Source: an uncultured Clostridia bacterium
GTDB lineage: Bacteria; Bacillota; Clostridia; Christensenellales; CAG-917
Direction of reading: 5' to 3'
NCBI GenBank assembly: GCA_946056785.1
Contig: CAMGKS010000005.1
Location: 1 to 20,897, forward strand
Length of the DNA: 20,897 nt
Positions 1 through 6,606 of the stretch are shown piece after piece. Numbering within the stretch: the stretch's first letter is position 1; every line of letters starts with the position of its first letter. Under the pieces are notes generated by a model that was given only the letters and a program-made list of their open reading frames with translations, did no database searches and was not told the origin of the DNA. The position numbers were made by a program, and so were the translations under genes.

Positions 1-113
1 GAGTCTTAAACAGAAACTTGGTGTTTTCACTAAAGGTGGCAATAGGGCACAAAAGGTCAGCATTATTTCTTTCCAAACCATTCAAAACTTTATAACGCAA
101 TAATCTATATTAT

Positions 114-143
114 AAAAAAGGTTAAACCGAAAACGGTTTAACC
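114..143 (-). terminator. Intrinsic terminator after the acyl carrier protein gene
   Basis: Read on the minus strand, a perfect 10-bp stem (GGTTAAACCG and its complement) with a TTTT loop is followed at once by six T residues. It lies about 40 bases past the acyl carrier protein stop codon and closes the hom-malQ-PPTase-ACP run. There is no T tract on the plus-strand side, so it acts in one direction only. Confidence 0.9.
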
Positions 144-182
144 TAAGACGTAATACGCCGTGTTACGACGATTATTTTCTTT

Positions 183-425
183 TCAGGCAATCTTTCTCGC
201 TATCATATCTACGACGTCTGAAACCAATCTCAAATCGCTTACTTCAGAATCGTCGACAATTATATTCCATTCAGATTCAACGTTCATAAGCAATTCGACA
301 AGGTCAAGCGAATCGGCACCAAGACCTTTTATAATTTCGGTATCGAGCTGAACCTCGTTTCTTTCCAATCTGAGTTGCTCGCAAACCAAGTCTCTGAGTT
401 TTTCCAAAATTTCTGTTTTATCCAT
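183..425 (-). CDS. Acyl carrier protein
   Basis: An 80-residue acidic, helical protein with the carrier-protein signature GADSLDLVELLM. Ser39 in the DSL motif is the expected attachment site for 4'-phosphopantetheine, which carries growing acyl chains as thioesters. Length and composition fit a free-standing ACP of the fatty-acid-synthase type. The start is supported by AAAGGAG a few bases upstream, which overlaps the end of the phosphopantetheinyl transferase gene three bases away. The pairing implies that the enzyme upstream loads this carrier (inference). No fatty-acid or polyketide synthesis genes lie in the window, so whether this is the main ACP or an accessory carrier cannot be decided; for that reason no symbol is given. 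Confidence 0.93.
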   Translation of the reverse strand: MDKTEILEKLRDLVCEQLRLERNEVQLDTEIIKGLGADSLDLVELLMNVESEWNIIVDDSEVSDLRLVSDVVDMIARKIA

Positions 426-428
426 AAA

Positions 429-935
429 TTACTCCTTTATCTCCACAAATCTTACTTCGTCATCGCCGCAGACGGCAAGCGAATAATCGGGAAAAAATTT
501 TATATTCCTTACGCGGTAATTATTTAGATTGACGCTTCTGACGCCTTTTATGCCTGTTCCGTCGAACTTCGCACACGCTTCGAGTTTAGTCCAATCGTCT
601 ATACTTTTCACGGAAAGATATTTTGCTAAACGCCCATCGATTGCACGAGAATAATTTTCGATATCCAATCCGACTTCGTTTTCGGAAAACGCAACCGCAA
701 CCAGATTTCCGCTGTGGGAAAGATTGAAACAAATCGGGCTGTTTATAAAATGAGGTTTCCCCAGTCGTGAAATCTCAACTGGAAGAATATCGTGGCCAAT
801 ATATTGACAGTACTTTTTATAGCAAGTCAAAATAAATTCGTCCGAACTAAAGTTTTCATCTATATGCTTATCGGCATTTTCCTTTGCGCCCTTGTCTTTT
901 ATTTCAGCAGCTATGAATTTATAATAGATTATCAT
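429..935 (-). CDS. 4'-phosphopantetheinyl transferase, Sfp/AcpT superfamily
   Basis: The 168-residue protein transfers the phosphopantetheine arm of coenzyme A to a serine of carrier proteins. Visible family motifs are GKPHF (residues 59-63), FNLSHSG (70-76), VGLDIE (88-93, with the Mg-binding acidic pair Asp91 and Glu93) and WTKLEACAKFDG (115-126, with Glu119 and Lys123). It is shorter than Sfp (about 220 residues), mainly at the N-terminus. The ATG at 935 is preferred because it overlaps the malQ stop codon in an ATGA arrangement typical of translational coupling; a TTG at 947 is the alternative start. It is followed three bases later by an acyl carrier protein gene, its likely substrate (inference). 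Confidence 0.9.
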   Translation of the reverse strand: MIIYYKFIAAEIKDKGAKENADKHIDENFSSDEFILTCYKKYCQYIGHDILPVEISRLGKPHFINSPICFNLSHSGNLVAVAFSENEVGLDIENYSRAIDGRLAKYLSVKSIDDWTKLEACAKFDGTGIKGVRSVNLNNYRVRNIKFFPDYSLAVCGDDEVRFVEIKE

Positions 936-2446
936 AAATCGCCGCAAGTCCTGCCATAAGTTGCATTGACGTCGGCAAAATACGTTCTGTCAAGTCCCAT
1001 AAGCGCTTCATAAGCGACGCGGAATTCCCAATTTCCTTCGGCAACGCCCGGTACGTTCATTCGGGTATCTCCGCCATATCCCAAAAGATCCTGAAGCGGG
1101 ATAATGGCAAGTTTGGCACTCGACGCTATTATGGTTTTTATGATGGCTTTCGTAGAACCGCATTGCGGTCCGCCTGCGCCCCAACCTGAACCTGAAAAAC
1201 CGCAGTATTTCAATGCAAAATTTCTTGCCCCTTCGTTTGCGTCGTACAACCAACCCAAAAGGGTGTTGTTATCGTGCGTTCCAGTATACGCTACACAGTT
1301 GATATCATAGTTATGCGGAAGATATTGCGATGGCGTTCCGTCAAATGCGAACTGGAATATTTTCATTCCCGGAAGTCCCGTTTTCTTTATAAAGTCTACA
1401 ACGTCGTCCGACAACAGACCTAAATCTTCAGCTATCATAAAAGCATTTTTGTTGTCTTTTTTGAAATGATTGATAAGTTCCATTTTAGGGCCGTCTTTAA
1501 ATACGCCGTTTTTTGCGGTTTCTTCGCCAAACGGAATCGCAAAATAATTGTAAAAAGCCCTGAAATGGTCAAGTCTCAATCCGTCGTACATTTTAAAGCA
1601 ATGCTTTACACGCTTTCTCCACCAACTGTAATTATCCTTTTTCATTTCGGCAAAATCGTAACACGGATTTCCCCAAAGTTGTCCGTCCGCCGAAAATGCG
1701 TCTGGCGGTACGCCTGCCACCGTTCTTGGATTAAATCCTGCATCAAGGTCAAACTGTTTAGGATTTGCCCATACGTCTACGCTGTCGCGAGCGACGTAAA
1801 ACGGCAAATCACCGATTACTTTTATGCCTATTCCGTTGATTTTGCTCTTTAACGCTGCCCATTCACGGTAAAACTCAAATTGCTCGAATATGAAATATTC
1901 GTATCTTTCTTTATTCGCTCTTTTAAACGCTTCAATGGCCTTTGAATCGTGGTCACGCAAACCTTTTTCCCATTTCCACCATTCGGAGCCGTTCTGCTCG
2001 GAAACGGCCTGAAACACGGCATAATCTTCAAGCCAATCGTTTTCTTCTTTTTTAAAAACCTCTATTCTCTTTTTTAAATCGTCATTAAGACGGTTGAAAG
2101 CGATTTGCATAAAGTTTTTTACGTTCCATCTTGCAAAGTTATAATCTACTTTATAAGGGCTGCCGTTATATTTAGCGTTGTTGGCTTCTTCTTTGGTAAG
2201 CAATCCTAAGTCCATCAGCTCGTAAGGATTGATATAAAGATAATTGCCCGCATAAGTACTGAGTCCGGAATAAGGAGAATTTCCTGCTCCGATTGCCGTA
2301 AGCGGAAGCATCTGCCACCATCTGAATCCCATATCGTAAATAGTTGTGGCAAAACTTTCTGCGTCACGGGAAAAATTGCCTATGCCGAATTTGCTAGGCA
2401 ATGACGAAATATTGCATAATACTCCCGACGACCTCTGAATATCCAT
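932..2446 (-). CDS. malQ: 4-alpha-glucanotransferase (amylomaltase, GH77)
   Basis: A 504-residue cytosolic enzyme that transfers segments of alpha-1,4-glucan between chains, used in maltodextrin and glycogen metabolism. GH77 hallmarks are SSLPSKFGIGNF near the N-terminus, WWQMLPL (43-49), IGDLPFYVARDS (211-222), GLRLDHFRAF with the likely nucleophile Asp293, MIAEDLG with the acid/base Glu340, and TGTHDNNT with Asp392. Full family length. An in-frame TTG at 2458 would add four residues, but GAGGAGT precedes the ATG at 2446 at normal spacing, and that ATG lies one base after the hom stop. The neighbours are an amino-acid enzyme and an ACP pair, so the operon is functionally mixed and says little about its role. 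Confidence 0.96.
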   Translation of the reverse strand: MDIQRSSGVLCNISSLPSKFGIGNFSRDAESFATTIYDMGFRWWQMLPLTAIGAGNSPYSGLSTYAGNYLYINPYELMDLGLLTKEEANNAKYNGSPYKVDYNFARWNVKNFMQIAFNRLNDDLKKRIEVFKKEENDWLEDYAVFQAVSEQNGSEWWKWEKGLRDHDSKAIEAFKRANKERYEYFIFEQFEFYREWAALKSKINGIGIKVIGDLPFYVARDSVDVWANPKQFDLDAGFNPRTVAGVPPDAFSADGQLWGNPCYDFAEMKKDNYSWWRKRVKHCFKMYDGLRLDHFRAFYNYFAIPFGEETAKNGVFKDGPKMELINHFKKDNKNAFMIAEDLGLLSDDVVDFIKKTGLPGMKIFQFAFDGTPSQYLPHNYDINCVAYTGTHDNNTLLGWLYDANEGARNFALKYCGFSGSGWGAGGPQCGSTKAIIKTIIASSAKLAIIPLQDLLGYGGDTRMNVPGVAEGNWEFRVAYEALMGLDRTYFADVNATYGRTCGDL

Positions 2447-2447
2447 T

Positions 2448-3728
2448 TTACTCCTCAATGCGATACAACGCTTCTACTTGTTTTACCGCTCCAAGATTTT
2501 TGATTTCTTCAATAGCTTTTTTAATGCTCGTTTCTTTTACGTTATCGGTTACAAAAACGATCTGGGCATTGTCTTTCGAAACAGGTTTCTTCTGAAGAAC
2601 CGCTTCGATGTTTATATTTTTATTTTTCAACACGCTGGTTATTTTTGCAAGAACGCCCTCTACGTCCTCAGCGGACAAACGGATATAAAACTTTGCCACG
2701 TAATCACTGACAAAATCTTTATCGACGCATTCAACGTTTTCGGCAAACGGATAACGTTTGTGCGAAGCTTGTTTTGCACAATATAAAATATCGCTGACGA
2801 TAGCGCTTCCGGTCGGCAACGCTCCCGCTCCTCTACCATACAACATAATATCGTCGACAGAATCTCCGTGCAAATAAACCGCGTTGAAAGAGCCTTTTAC
2901 CGAAGCAAGCGGATGCGTCGACGGAACAAAAACAGGAGCTACCCTTGCCTCGATTTTTCCGTTTCTGTTTTTCGATACGGCAAGAAGTTTCATAGTGTAG
3001 CCAAGCTCTTTACCGATTTTTATGTCGGCTGCGTCGACTTTCGATATACCTTCTCTCGACACCTTTTCTATCGGCACTCTCTTATGGTAAGCAAGCGTAG
3101 AAAGAATTGAAATCTTATACGTTGCGTCGAAACCTTCGACGTCGGCAGTCGGATCAAATTCCGCATATCCGAGTTCCTGAGCTCTCTTTAAGGCTTCGCC
3201 GTATTCGCTTCCTTCATCACTCATAGCAGTGAGAATGTAATTCGTCGTTCCGTTTATAATACCTTTAATCTCTTCGATATGGTTTGCTTGCATACCTTCT
3301 TCGATTGTCCTTATAATCGGTACGCCGCCTACACAGCTTGCTTCGAAATAAAGTCCCGCTCCCGTCTCTTTTGCTGCGGCTTCGAGTTCAAACCAATGCT
3401 TAGAAAAAAGTTCCTTATTTGCCGTCACTATGCTTTTGCCTGCTTTGAGTGCTTCGATAAGAAACGTTCTTGCAGGTTCTATACCGCCGAAAAATTCGGC
3501 TACTATTTCAATTTCAGGATTTGCCGTTACGGCAGAAATGTCCGTAAACACTATTTTTTCGTCTACGCCAAGCGATTTAGCTCTTTCGAGATTTTTTTCA
3601 AGAACTGCCTTAACCTCAACGTCAAGTCCCAACGTCTTGCGGAAATATTCACGGTTCTTTGTCAAAATCTCATAAGTTCCGCCGCCGACAGTTCCCAGCC
3701 CTAACAATGCTACGCCAATTTTTTTCAT
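2448..3728 (-). CDS. hom: Homoserine dehydrogenase with C-terminal ACT domain
   Basis: The 426-residue enzyme reduces aspartate semialdehyde to homoserine with NAD(P)H, the branch point to threonine and methionine. The Rossmann motif GLGTVGGG is at 10-17, the substrate-site SIVTANKELFSKH at 99-111 (Lys105), GIINGTTNYIL at 157-167, and the segment ELGYAEFDPTADVEGFDATYK (185-205) holds the catalytic Asp/Lys pair. Residues from about 345 to the end form an ACT domain (FYIRLSAEDVEGVLAKI), which in this family commonly binds threonine as feedback inhibitor. The start is supported by TGGAGT. It is the first gene of the run ending with the acyl carrier protein. The 288-base gap upstream separates it from coaX, but no clear promoter could be picked out there. 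Confidence 0.97.
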   Translation of the reverse strand: MKKIGVALLGLGTVGGGTYEILTKNREYFRKTLGLDVEVKAVLEKNLERAKSLGVDEKIVFTDISAVTANPEIEIVAEFFGGIEPARTFLIEALKAGKSIVTANKELFSKHWFELEAAAKETGAGLYFEASCVGGVPIIRTIEEGMQANHIEEIKGIINGTTNYILTAMSDEGSEYGEALKRAQELGYAEFDPTADVEGFDATYKISILSTLAYHKRVPIEKVSREGISKVDAADIKIGKELGYTMKLLAVSKNRNGKIEARVAPVFVPSTHPLASVKGSFNAVYLHGDSVDDIMLYGRGAGALPTGSAIVSDILYCAKQASHKRYPFAENVECVDKDFVSDYVAKFYIRLSAEDVEGVLAKITSVLKNKNINIEAVLQKKPVSKDNAQIVFVTDNVKETSIKKAIEEIKNLGAVKQVEALYRIEE

Positions 3729-4016
3729 TTTTACTCCATTCGTACAAAAATTTCCGTTACCGGTTTATTTTTACTTTAAATTATTTTTACGTTTTTTGTT
3801 TTAATTTAAACGGATAACAAGCGGTGAATTTAAGTTAAGTTCAATTTGTTTTTGTCGCCGCATAAGCATAGGTATTGTCACCCTAGCTTTAACGCCGCCG
3901 CACTTGCTTTAACACCGCCAAAATTAAATTTTCTCAAAATGCCGGGCTCGTGCCACCCTGCTATCGGCGTTTCCGCACAAATTTTCGCTTTTTATTTTAG
4001 TTTCAAGTCGTTTTAT
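3729..4016. other. Intergenic region between coaX and hom with GC-rich repeats
   Basis: No convincing gene. Plus-strand reading shows two near-identical 14-mers, GCTTTAACGCCGCC and GCTTTAACACCGCC, 17 bases apart at about 3889-3919. A GC-rich block at about 3944-3970 can fold through GCCGGGC and GGCG ends. Two related words, GTCACCCTAG and GCCACCCTGC, flank the repeats. On the minus strand the second block reads AGGGTGGCAC, which resembles the first part of a T-box core but lacks the rest. The stretch nearest hom is very AT-rich. Confidence 0.5.
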
Positions 4017-4796
4017 TTATCGCACGCTTTTTTCGCACAGGTCGTAAATTATTTTAAGACCCTTTATTGCAAGTGCTCTGTCTATTTTGTCGATAATATT
4101 TTCGCTGTTGTCAATAAGTTCTGAAAGTCCGCCGGTCGCAATCACTTTTGCTCCCGTAAGTCTTTTGTCCTTTTTCATTTTTTTGACGATATAATCGACA
4201 AGTCCCGTATAGCCGTAAACGGTACCCGACTGCATACAGCTTTTTGTATTCGTTCCTATTACGCTTTCAGGTTTTGTAAGCTCTATTCTCGGAAGTTTTG
4301 CCGCAGTCATAACAAGAGATTCAGTTGCCGTTTTTATGCCGGGGGCAATCGCTCCGCCTATATATTCTCCGTCAGCGGAAACACCGTTAAAAGTCGTCGC
4401 GCTGCCAAAATCTATGACGATAACGGGACCGCCGTACAAATGATAGCCTGCCGTAGCGTCGACGATTCTGTCAGAACCCAATTCGGACGGATTGTCGTAA
4501 CCGATTTTTAAGCCCGTTGCCGTTTCGCTGTCCACGATAATAGGCTTAATTCCCGTATAATAAAAGCACATATGCTCGATAGTATAATTCAAACTCGGAG
4601 CTACAGAAGAAATAATAATTCCGCTTACGTCGCTGAAACTGACGTTCTTTGTAGCTAACAAGTCGTAAAGAACCATTCCGTATTCGTCGGCGGTTCTTGT
4701 ATATTCAGTTGATATCCTCCATGTAGCAACCAACTCGTCACCGTTATAAACGCCGATTTTAAGGTTTGTGTTGCCGATATCCATTACCAGAATCAT
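4017..4796 (-). CDS. coaX: Type III pantothenate kinase
   Basis: The 259-residue protein phosphorylates pantothenate, the first step of coenzyme A synthesis. It shows the ASKHA-fold phosphate-binding motif DIGNTNLKIGV (6-16), the substrate segment ELGSDRIVDA (105-114), the catalytic-region motif IDFGSATTF (128-136) and GGAIAPGI (147-154). All are typical of CoaX, and the length is normal. CoaX enzymes are not feedback-inhibited by CoA. The start follows GAGGT at short spacing. It has its own promoter and stands alone, separated from hom by 288 bases. Coenzyme A is also the donor for the phosphopantetheinyl transferase of the downstream run, a loose functional link only. Confidence 0.96.
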   Translation of the reverse strand: MILVMDIGNTNLKIGVYNGDELVATWRISTEYTRTADEYGMVLYDLLATKNVSFSDVSGIIISSVAPSLNYTIEHMCFYYTGIKPIIVDSETATGLKIGYDNPSELGSDRIVDATAGYHLYGGPVIVIDFGSATTFNGVSADGEYIGGAIAPGIKTATESLVMTAAKLPRIELTKPESVIGTNTKSCMQSGTVYGYTGLVDYIVKKMKKDKRLTGAKVIATGGLSELIDNSENIIDKIDRALAIKGLKIIYDLCEKSVR

Positions 4797-4800
4797 AACG

Positions 4801-5183
4801 ACCTCGTTTTTTTATAATTATAACAAAATATGGAAAATAATACAAGTTATTGACTATAAATATTATATTCTTTAACAAAGCCGAATAAATTAATACCTAT
4901 TTAATAGTCGACGTTTTTAAATTAATATAAGATAAAAAAATCAAAACGTCTGTTTGTCCGCCGACGCTATAAGTTACTTTTCAAGGTGAAAAAATTTTTC
5001 ACGTTGACCGCCGTTTTACGTCTTACGCATTACAAATTTTGAGCGTAAATAAATTATGCTTAATTTTAATCTCTTATCTGCGGTAAATTTTATATGCTTA
5101 ATCGGTTTAAACTTTTACTCTTACGCTTTTACGCTTGCATTTTAAATCTTAAACGCAACCGGTTTTAAATTTTAACGACAAAA
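4801..5183. other. AT-rich intergenic stretch between the TspO-like gene and coaX
   Basis: No gene is supported in either strand. Besides the coaX promoter it contains an imperfect 25-base palindrome at 4982-5006 (core arms GTGAAAAA and TTTTTCAC around one A, flanked by CAA and TTG), and recurring short words such as ACGCTTTTA and TTTTAAATCTT at about 5120-5160 that reappear on the other side of the TspO-like gene. Confidence 0.5.
4817..4845 (-). promoter_or_regulatory. Probable housekeeping promoter of coaX
   Basis: On the minus strand a perfect -10 box TATAAT (4817-4822) lies 17 bases after TTGTAT (4840-4845), a weak -35 box matching consensus at three of six positions. The leader to the coaX ATG would be short, about 15 bases. 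The surroundings are very AT-rich, so chance matches are possible. Confidence 0.5.
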
Positions 5184-5720
5184 TCAGTTATTCATCGCTA
5201 TCCATACGCAAACGGTAAACAAATACGTATTTAATGCCACGGTAAATAAATACGGCAACCAGGCATTTTTACTTATTAACAGTTTGACAAACGTGAAGAA
5301 CTCTAAAATTAAGGTTATACCCATAATTATCGTTGCCAAAAAAATCATCTTCAAGGCAAAAAAACAGATAAGAAAAACAAGACTCAAAATATTTGTCAAA
5401 ATTAAAAACCAAAATTCAGATTTAAATTGTCTTTTCGAAACAAGTGTAGCAACGACCATAATCTGCACGCCGTAATTTATCGGTTCTAAAATTTCCATCA
5501 ATAATTTCGTAGGTTTAAAAGACGGCAAAGTCAACGAACAATAAAAGCCGCCGTCGCACCTGAATGCCATAGCGTAAGCGTATGCAAAAATCAACATTAT
5601 AAACAGCGACACTAAAATCGCACTCAGCAATTTGAACGTTTTCACCTTATAAGCTATGAAAAACTTTTTATCTCTATACCCGCTCTTTTTCAAGCAAACA
5701 AAATGAAATCGAATTTGCAT
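5184..5720 (-). CDS. Divergent TspO/MBR-like membrane protein
   Basis: A 178-residue, very hydrophobic protein with five predicted membrane helices, at about 33-53, 73-93, 103-124, 125-148 and 152-176. The segment after helix 1, SLTLPSFKPTKLL, resembles the TspO loop in which a short 'L-KP-F-PP' stretch precedes helix 2, and the end (LPYLFTVALNTYLFTVCVWI) resembles the TspO C-terminal 'PYL-W---A--LN' pattern. Five helices and about 150 core residues match the family, whose members bind tetrapyrroles and related ligands. The tryptophans usual in the loop and helix 2 are absent. The start is uncertain: the ATG at 5720 has no visible ribosome binding site, and a GTG at 5645 would give a more typical short N-terminus. 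Confidence 0.6.
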   Translation of the reverse strand: MQIRFHFVCLKKSGYRDKKFFIAYKVKTFKLLSAILVSLFIMLIFAYAYAMAFRCDGGFYCSLTLPSFKPTKLLMEILEPINYGVQIMVVATLVSKRQFKSEFWFLILTNILSLVFLICFFALKMIFLATIIMGITLILEFFTFVKLLISKNAWLPYLFTVALNTYLFTVCVWIAMNN

Positions 5721-5888
5721 TTAACTTAATAACGGCTAAACACTTCAAACCTTAGTTTAGTCGTCTCATACAACGCTTACACAAAAATTATCGTTTAGTC
5801 CTTTTGCTTTTAAGTTATTCCCTTACGCATGAATTTAAATAGACTTTTGAAATAAACTGCTTTTATCGACGTTTTAAAATTTGCATTT

Positions 5889-5948
5889 ACGCTTTTAAAT
5901 CTTTTGTTTTAAATCTTTACGCTTTTAAATCTTTTGTTTTAAATCTTT
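5889..5948. repeat. Perfect 30-bp tandem repeat, two copies
   Basis: Two identical 30-base units (5889-5918 and 5919-5948), each beginning ACGCTTTTAAATC and ending TTTTAAATCTTT. Each unit itself contains two AAATCTTT words. The sequence after the second copy starts like a third copy (TACGCG) and then diverges. It is non-coding. Confidence 0.9.
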
Positions 5949-6016
5949 TACGCGTTTAATTTTTTTACACTTTTAAAATTTTTACAATTTTTTAACACAT
6001 GCTTTAAGTTTTATAA

Positions 6017-6062
6017 GGCGGCGACAAAGTCGCCGCCCTTTCAGGGAGAGCATAGCTCTCCC
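6017..6062 (-). terminator. Two perfect GC-rich hairpins after the Cys/Gly-rich gene
   Basis: Two perfect inverted repeats stand six bases apart. In minus-strand order the first has arms GGGAGAGC/GCTCTCCC with a 3-base loop (6044-6062), the second arms GGCGGCGAC/GTCGCCGCC with a 3-base loop (6017-6037), followed by TTATAAAACTT. The second probably terminates transcription, though its T tract is poor. The very high GC content against an AT-rich background and the tandem layout also fit a dispersed palindromic repeat element. Confidence 0.65.
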
Positions 6063-6076
6063 GTTACATGAATTTG

Positions 6077-6262
6077 TTACTTACATCCACAGCCGCAGCA
6101 ACATAATAAGATGATAAGTAATGGCAGACATCCGCAAATGTCACAACCGCCCGTGCCGCAGCCGCAACCACAGCCGCAACCGCAACAAGATAAAATGAGC
6201 AACAACAAAATCAGGTCACAGCAACCACAGCCGCAACCATTTTGTCCAAAGCATCCGTTCAT
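6077..6262 (-). CDS. Small Cys/Gly-rich hydrophobic peptide
   Basis: A 61-residue peptide with 19 Cys and 15 Gly, so more than half of it is these two residues. The order is a short MNGCFGQNG head, a CGCGCC block, a hydrophobic run LILLLLIL, a long alternating CG block with TGG in the middle, CDICGC, a second hydrophobic run LPLLIILL, and CCCGCGCK. The two halves look like an internal duplication of 'CGC block plus Leu/Ile run'. A near-perfect ribosome binding site AAGGAGGTG precedes the ATG at good spacing, which strongly supports translation. Cys-rich small proteins of this kind in Clostridia are often labelled chorion-like high-cysteine proteins; function is unknown. Metal binding, disulfide-linked coat material or a membrane peptide are all possible. 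Confidence 0.75.
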   Translation of the reverse strand: MNGCFGQNGCGCGCCDLILLLLILSCCGCGCGCGCGTGGCDICGCLPLLIILLCCCGCGCK

Positions 6263-6356
6263 AGTGCCACCTCCTTTTTTTTATTGGGTTTCCCCATACT
6301 TCAATTTACGCAACCGCTAAAAATTGTGTGATAATTTTTTTAAAATGTCGGAATAC

Positions 6357-6385
6357 TTGACATCCCCGAAAGGATATAATATTAT
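6357..6385 (+). promoter_or_regulatory. Sigma-A-type promoter of glyQS
   Basis: A perfect -35 box TTGACA (6357-6362) and a -10 box TATTAT (6380-6385, five of six matches) are separated by exactly 17 bases. A perfect TATAAT at 6374-6379 overlaps the spacer but would leave a gap too short for the same -35 box. Transcription would begin near 6392, giving a leader of about 215 bases before glyQS. Confidence 0.8.
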
Positions 6386-6425
6386 TTTGAAGAATAAATA
6401 ATTATCTATTTGATAAAAGCAAAAA

Positions 6426-6455
6426 GCGTTGTTCTTCTATGCGTTGTTCTTCTAT
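6426..6455 (+). repeat. Perfect 15-bp tandem repeat in the glyQS leader
   Basis: Two adjacent identical copies of GCGTTGTTCTTCTAT (6426-6440 and 6441-6455), about 35 bases after the expected transcription start. The repeat lies in untranslated leader RNA and no open frame with a ribosome binding site covers it. Confidence 0.9.
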
Positions 6456-6606
6456 CAAGCAAAAACAATTTGAAAATCATAATTTGATTTTCATTTATAA
6501 CGACTATAATCTGTTTAAAACGGAACAGCGTGATTTTTAAAAATAAAACAGTCGGTTATCGCATTAAAAAATAAACTTGCAATATAAAAAAGAGGTATAA
6601 ATAAAA

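Larger units (their letters stand above)
5721..6076. other. Gene-free stretch with 30-bp tandem repeat and paired hairpins
   Basis: No gene is supported. The middle is low-complexity sequence built from words such as ACGCTTTTA and AAATCTTTTG, including a perfect tandem repeat at 5889-5948. The end nearest the Cys/Gly-rich gene carries two GC-rich hairpins at 6017-6062. Both are described separately. Confidence 0.6.
6263..6606. other. Divergent control region between the Cys/Gly-rich gene and glyQS
   Basis: It holds the strong ribosome binding site of the minus-strand peptide gene, the plus-strand glyQS promoter, and a glyQS leader of about 215 bases. In the leader are a 15-bp tandem repeat and a 9-bp hairpin (arms TGAAAATCA/TGATTTTCA, 6471-6493) without a following T tract. 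No T-box core, S-box or other known riboswitch signature was recognised. A weak minus-strand promoter (CCGACA, 17 bases, CACAAT) can be found upstream of the peptide gene but is not convincing. Confidence 0.6.

Noticed and set aside
2..103. Open plus-strand frame entering from the left edge and ending at 103, possibly the tail of a gene
   Set aside because: Only 33 codons, no recognisable protein similarity, and a second frame is open over nearly the same stretch, so coding cannot be supported.
936..947. TTG start for the phosphopantetheinyl transferase at 947
   Set aside because: The ATG at 935 overlaps the malQ stop in an ATGA arrangement and gives a normal family N-terminus.
3846..4124. 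92-residue plus-strand frame across the coaX-hom gap
   Set aside because: Antisense to the coaX end, no ribosome binding site, low-complexity composition; treated as a shadow frame.
6392..6606. T-box riboswitch before glyQS
   Set aside because: No core resembling GGGTGGNACCGCG and no terminator/antiterminator pair could be found in the leader.
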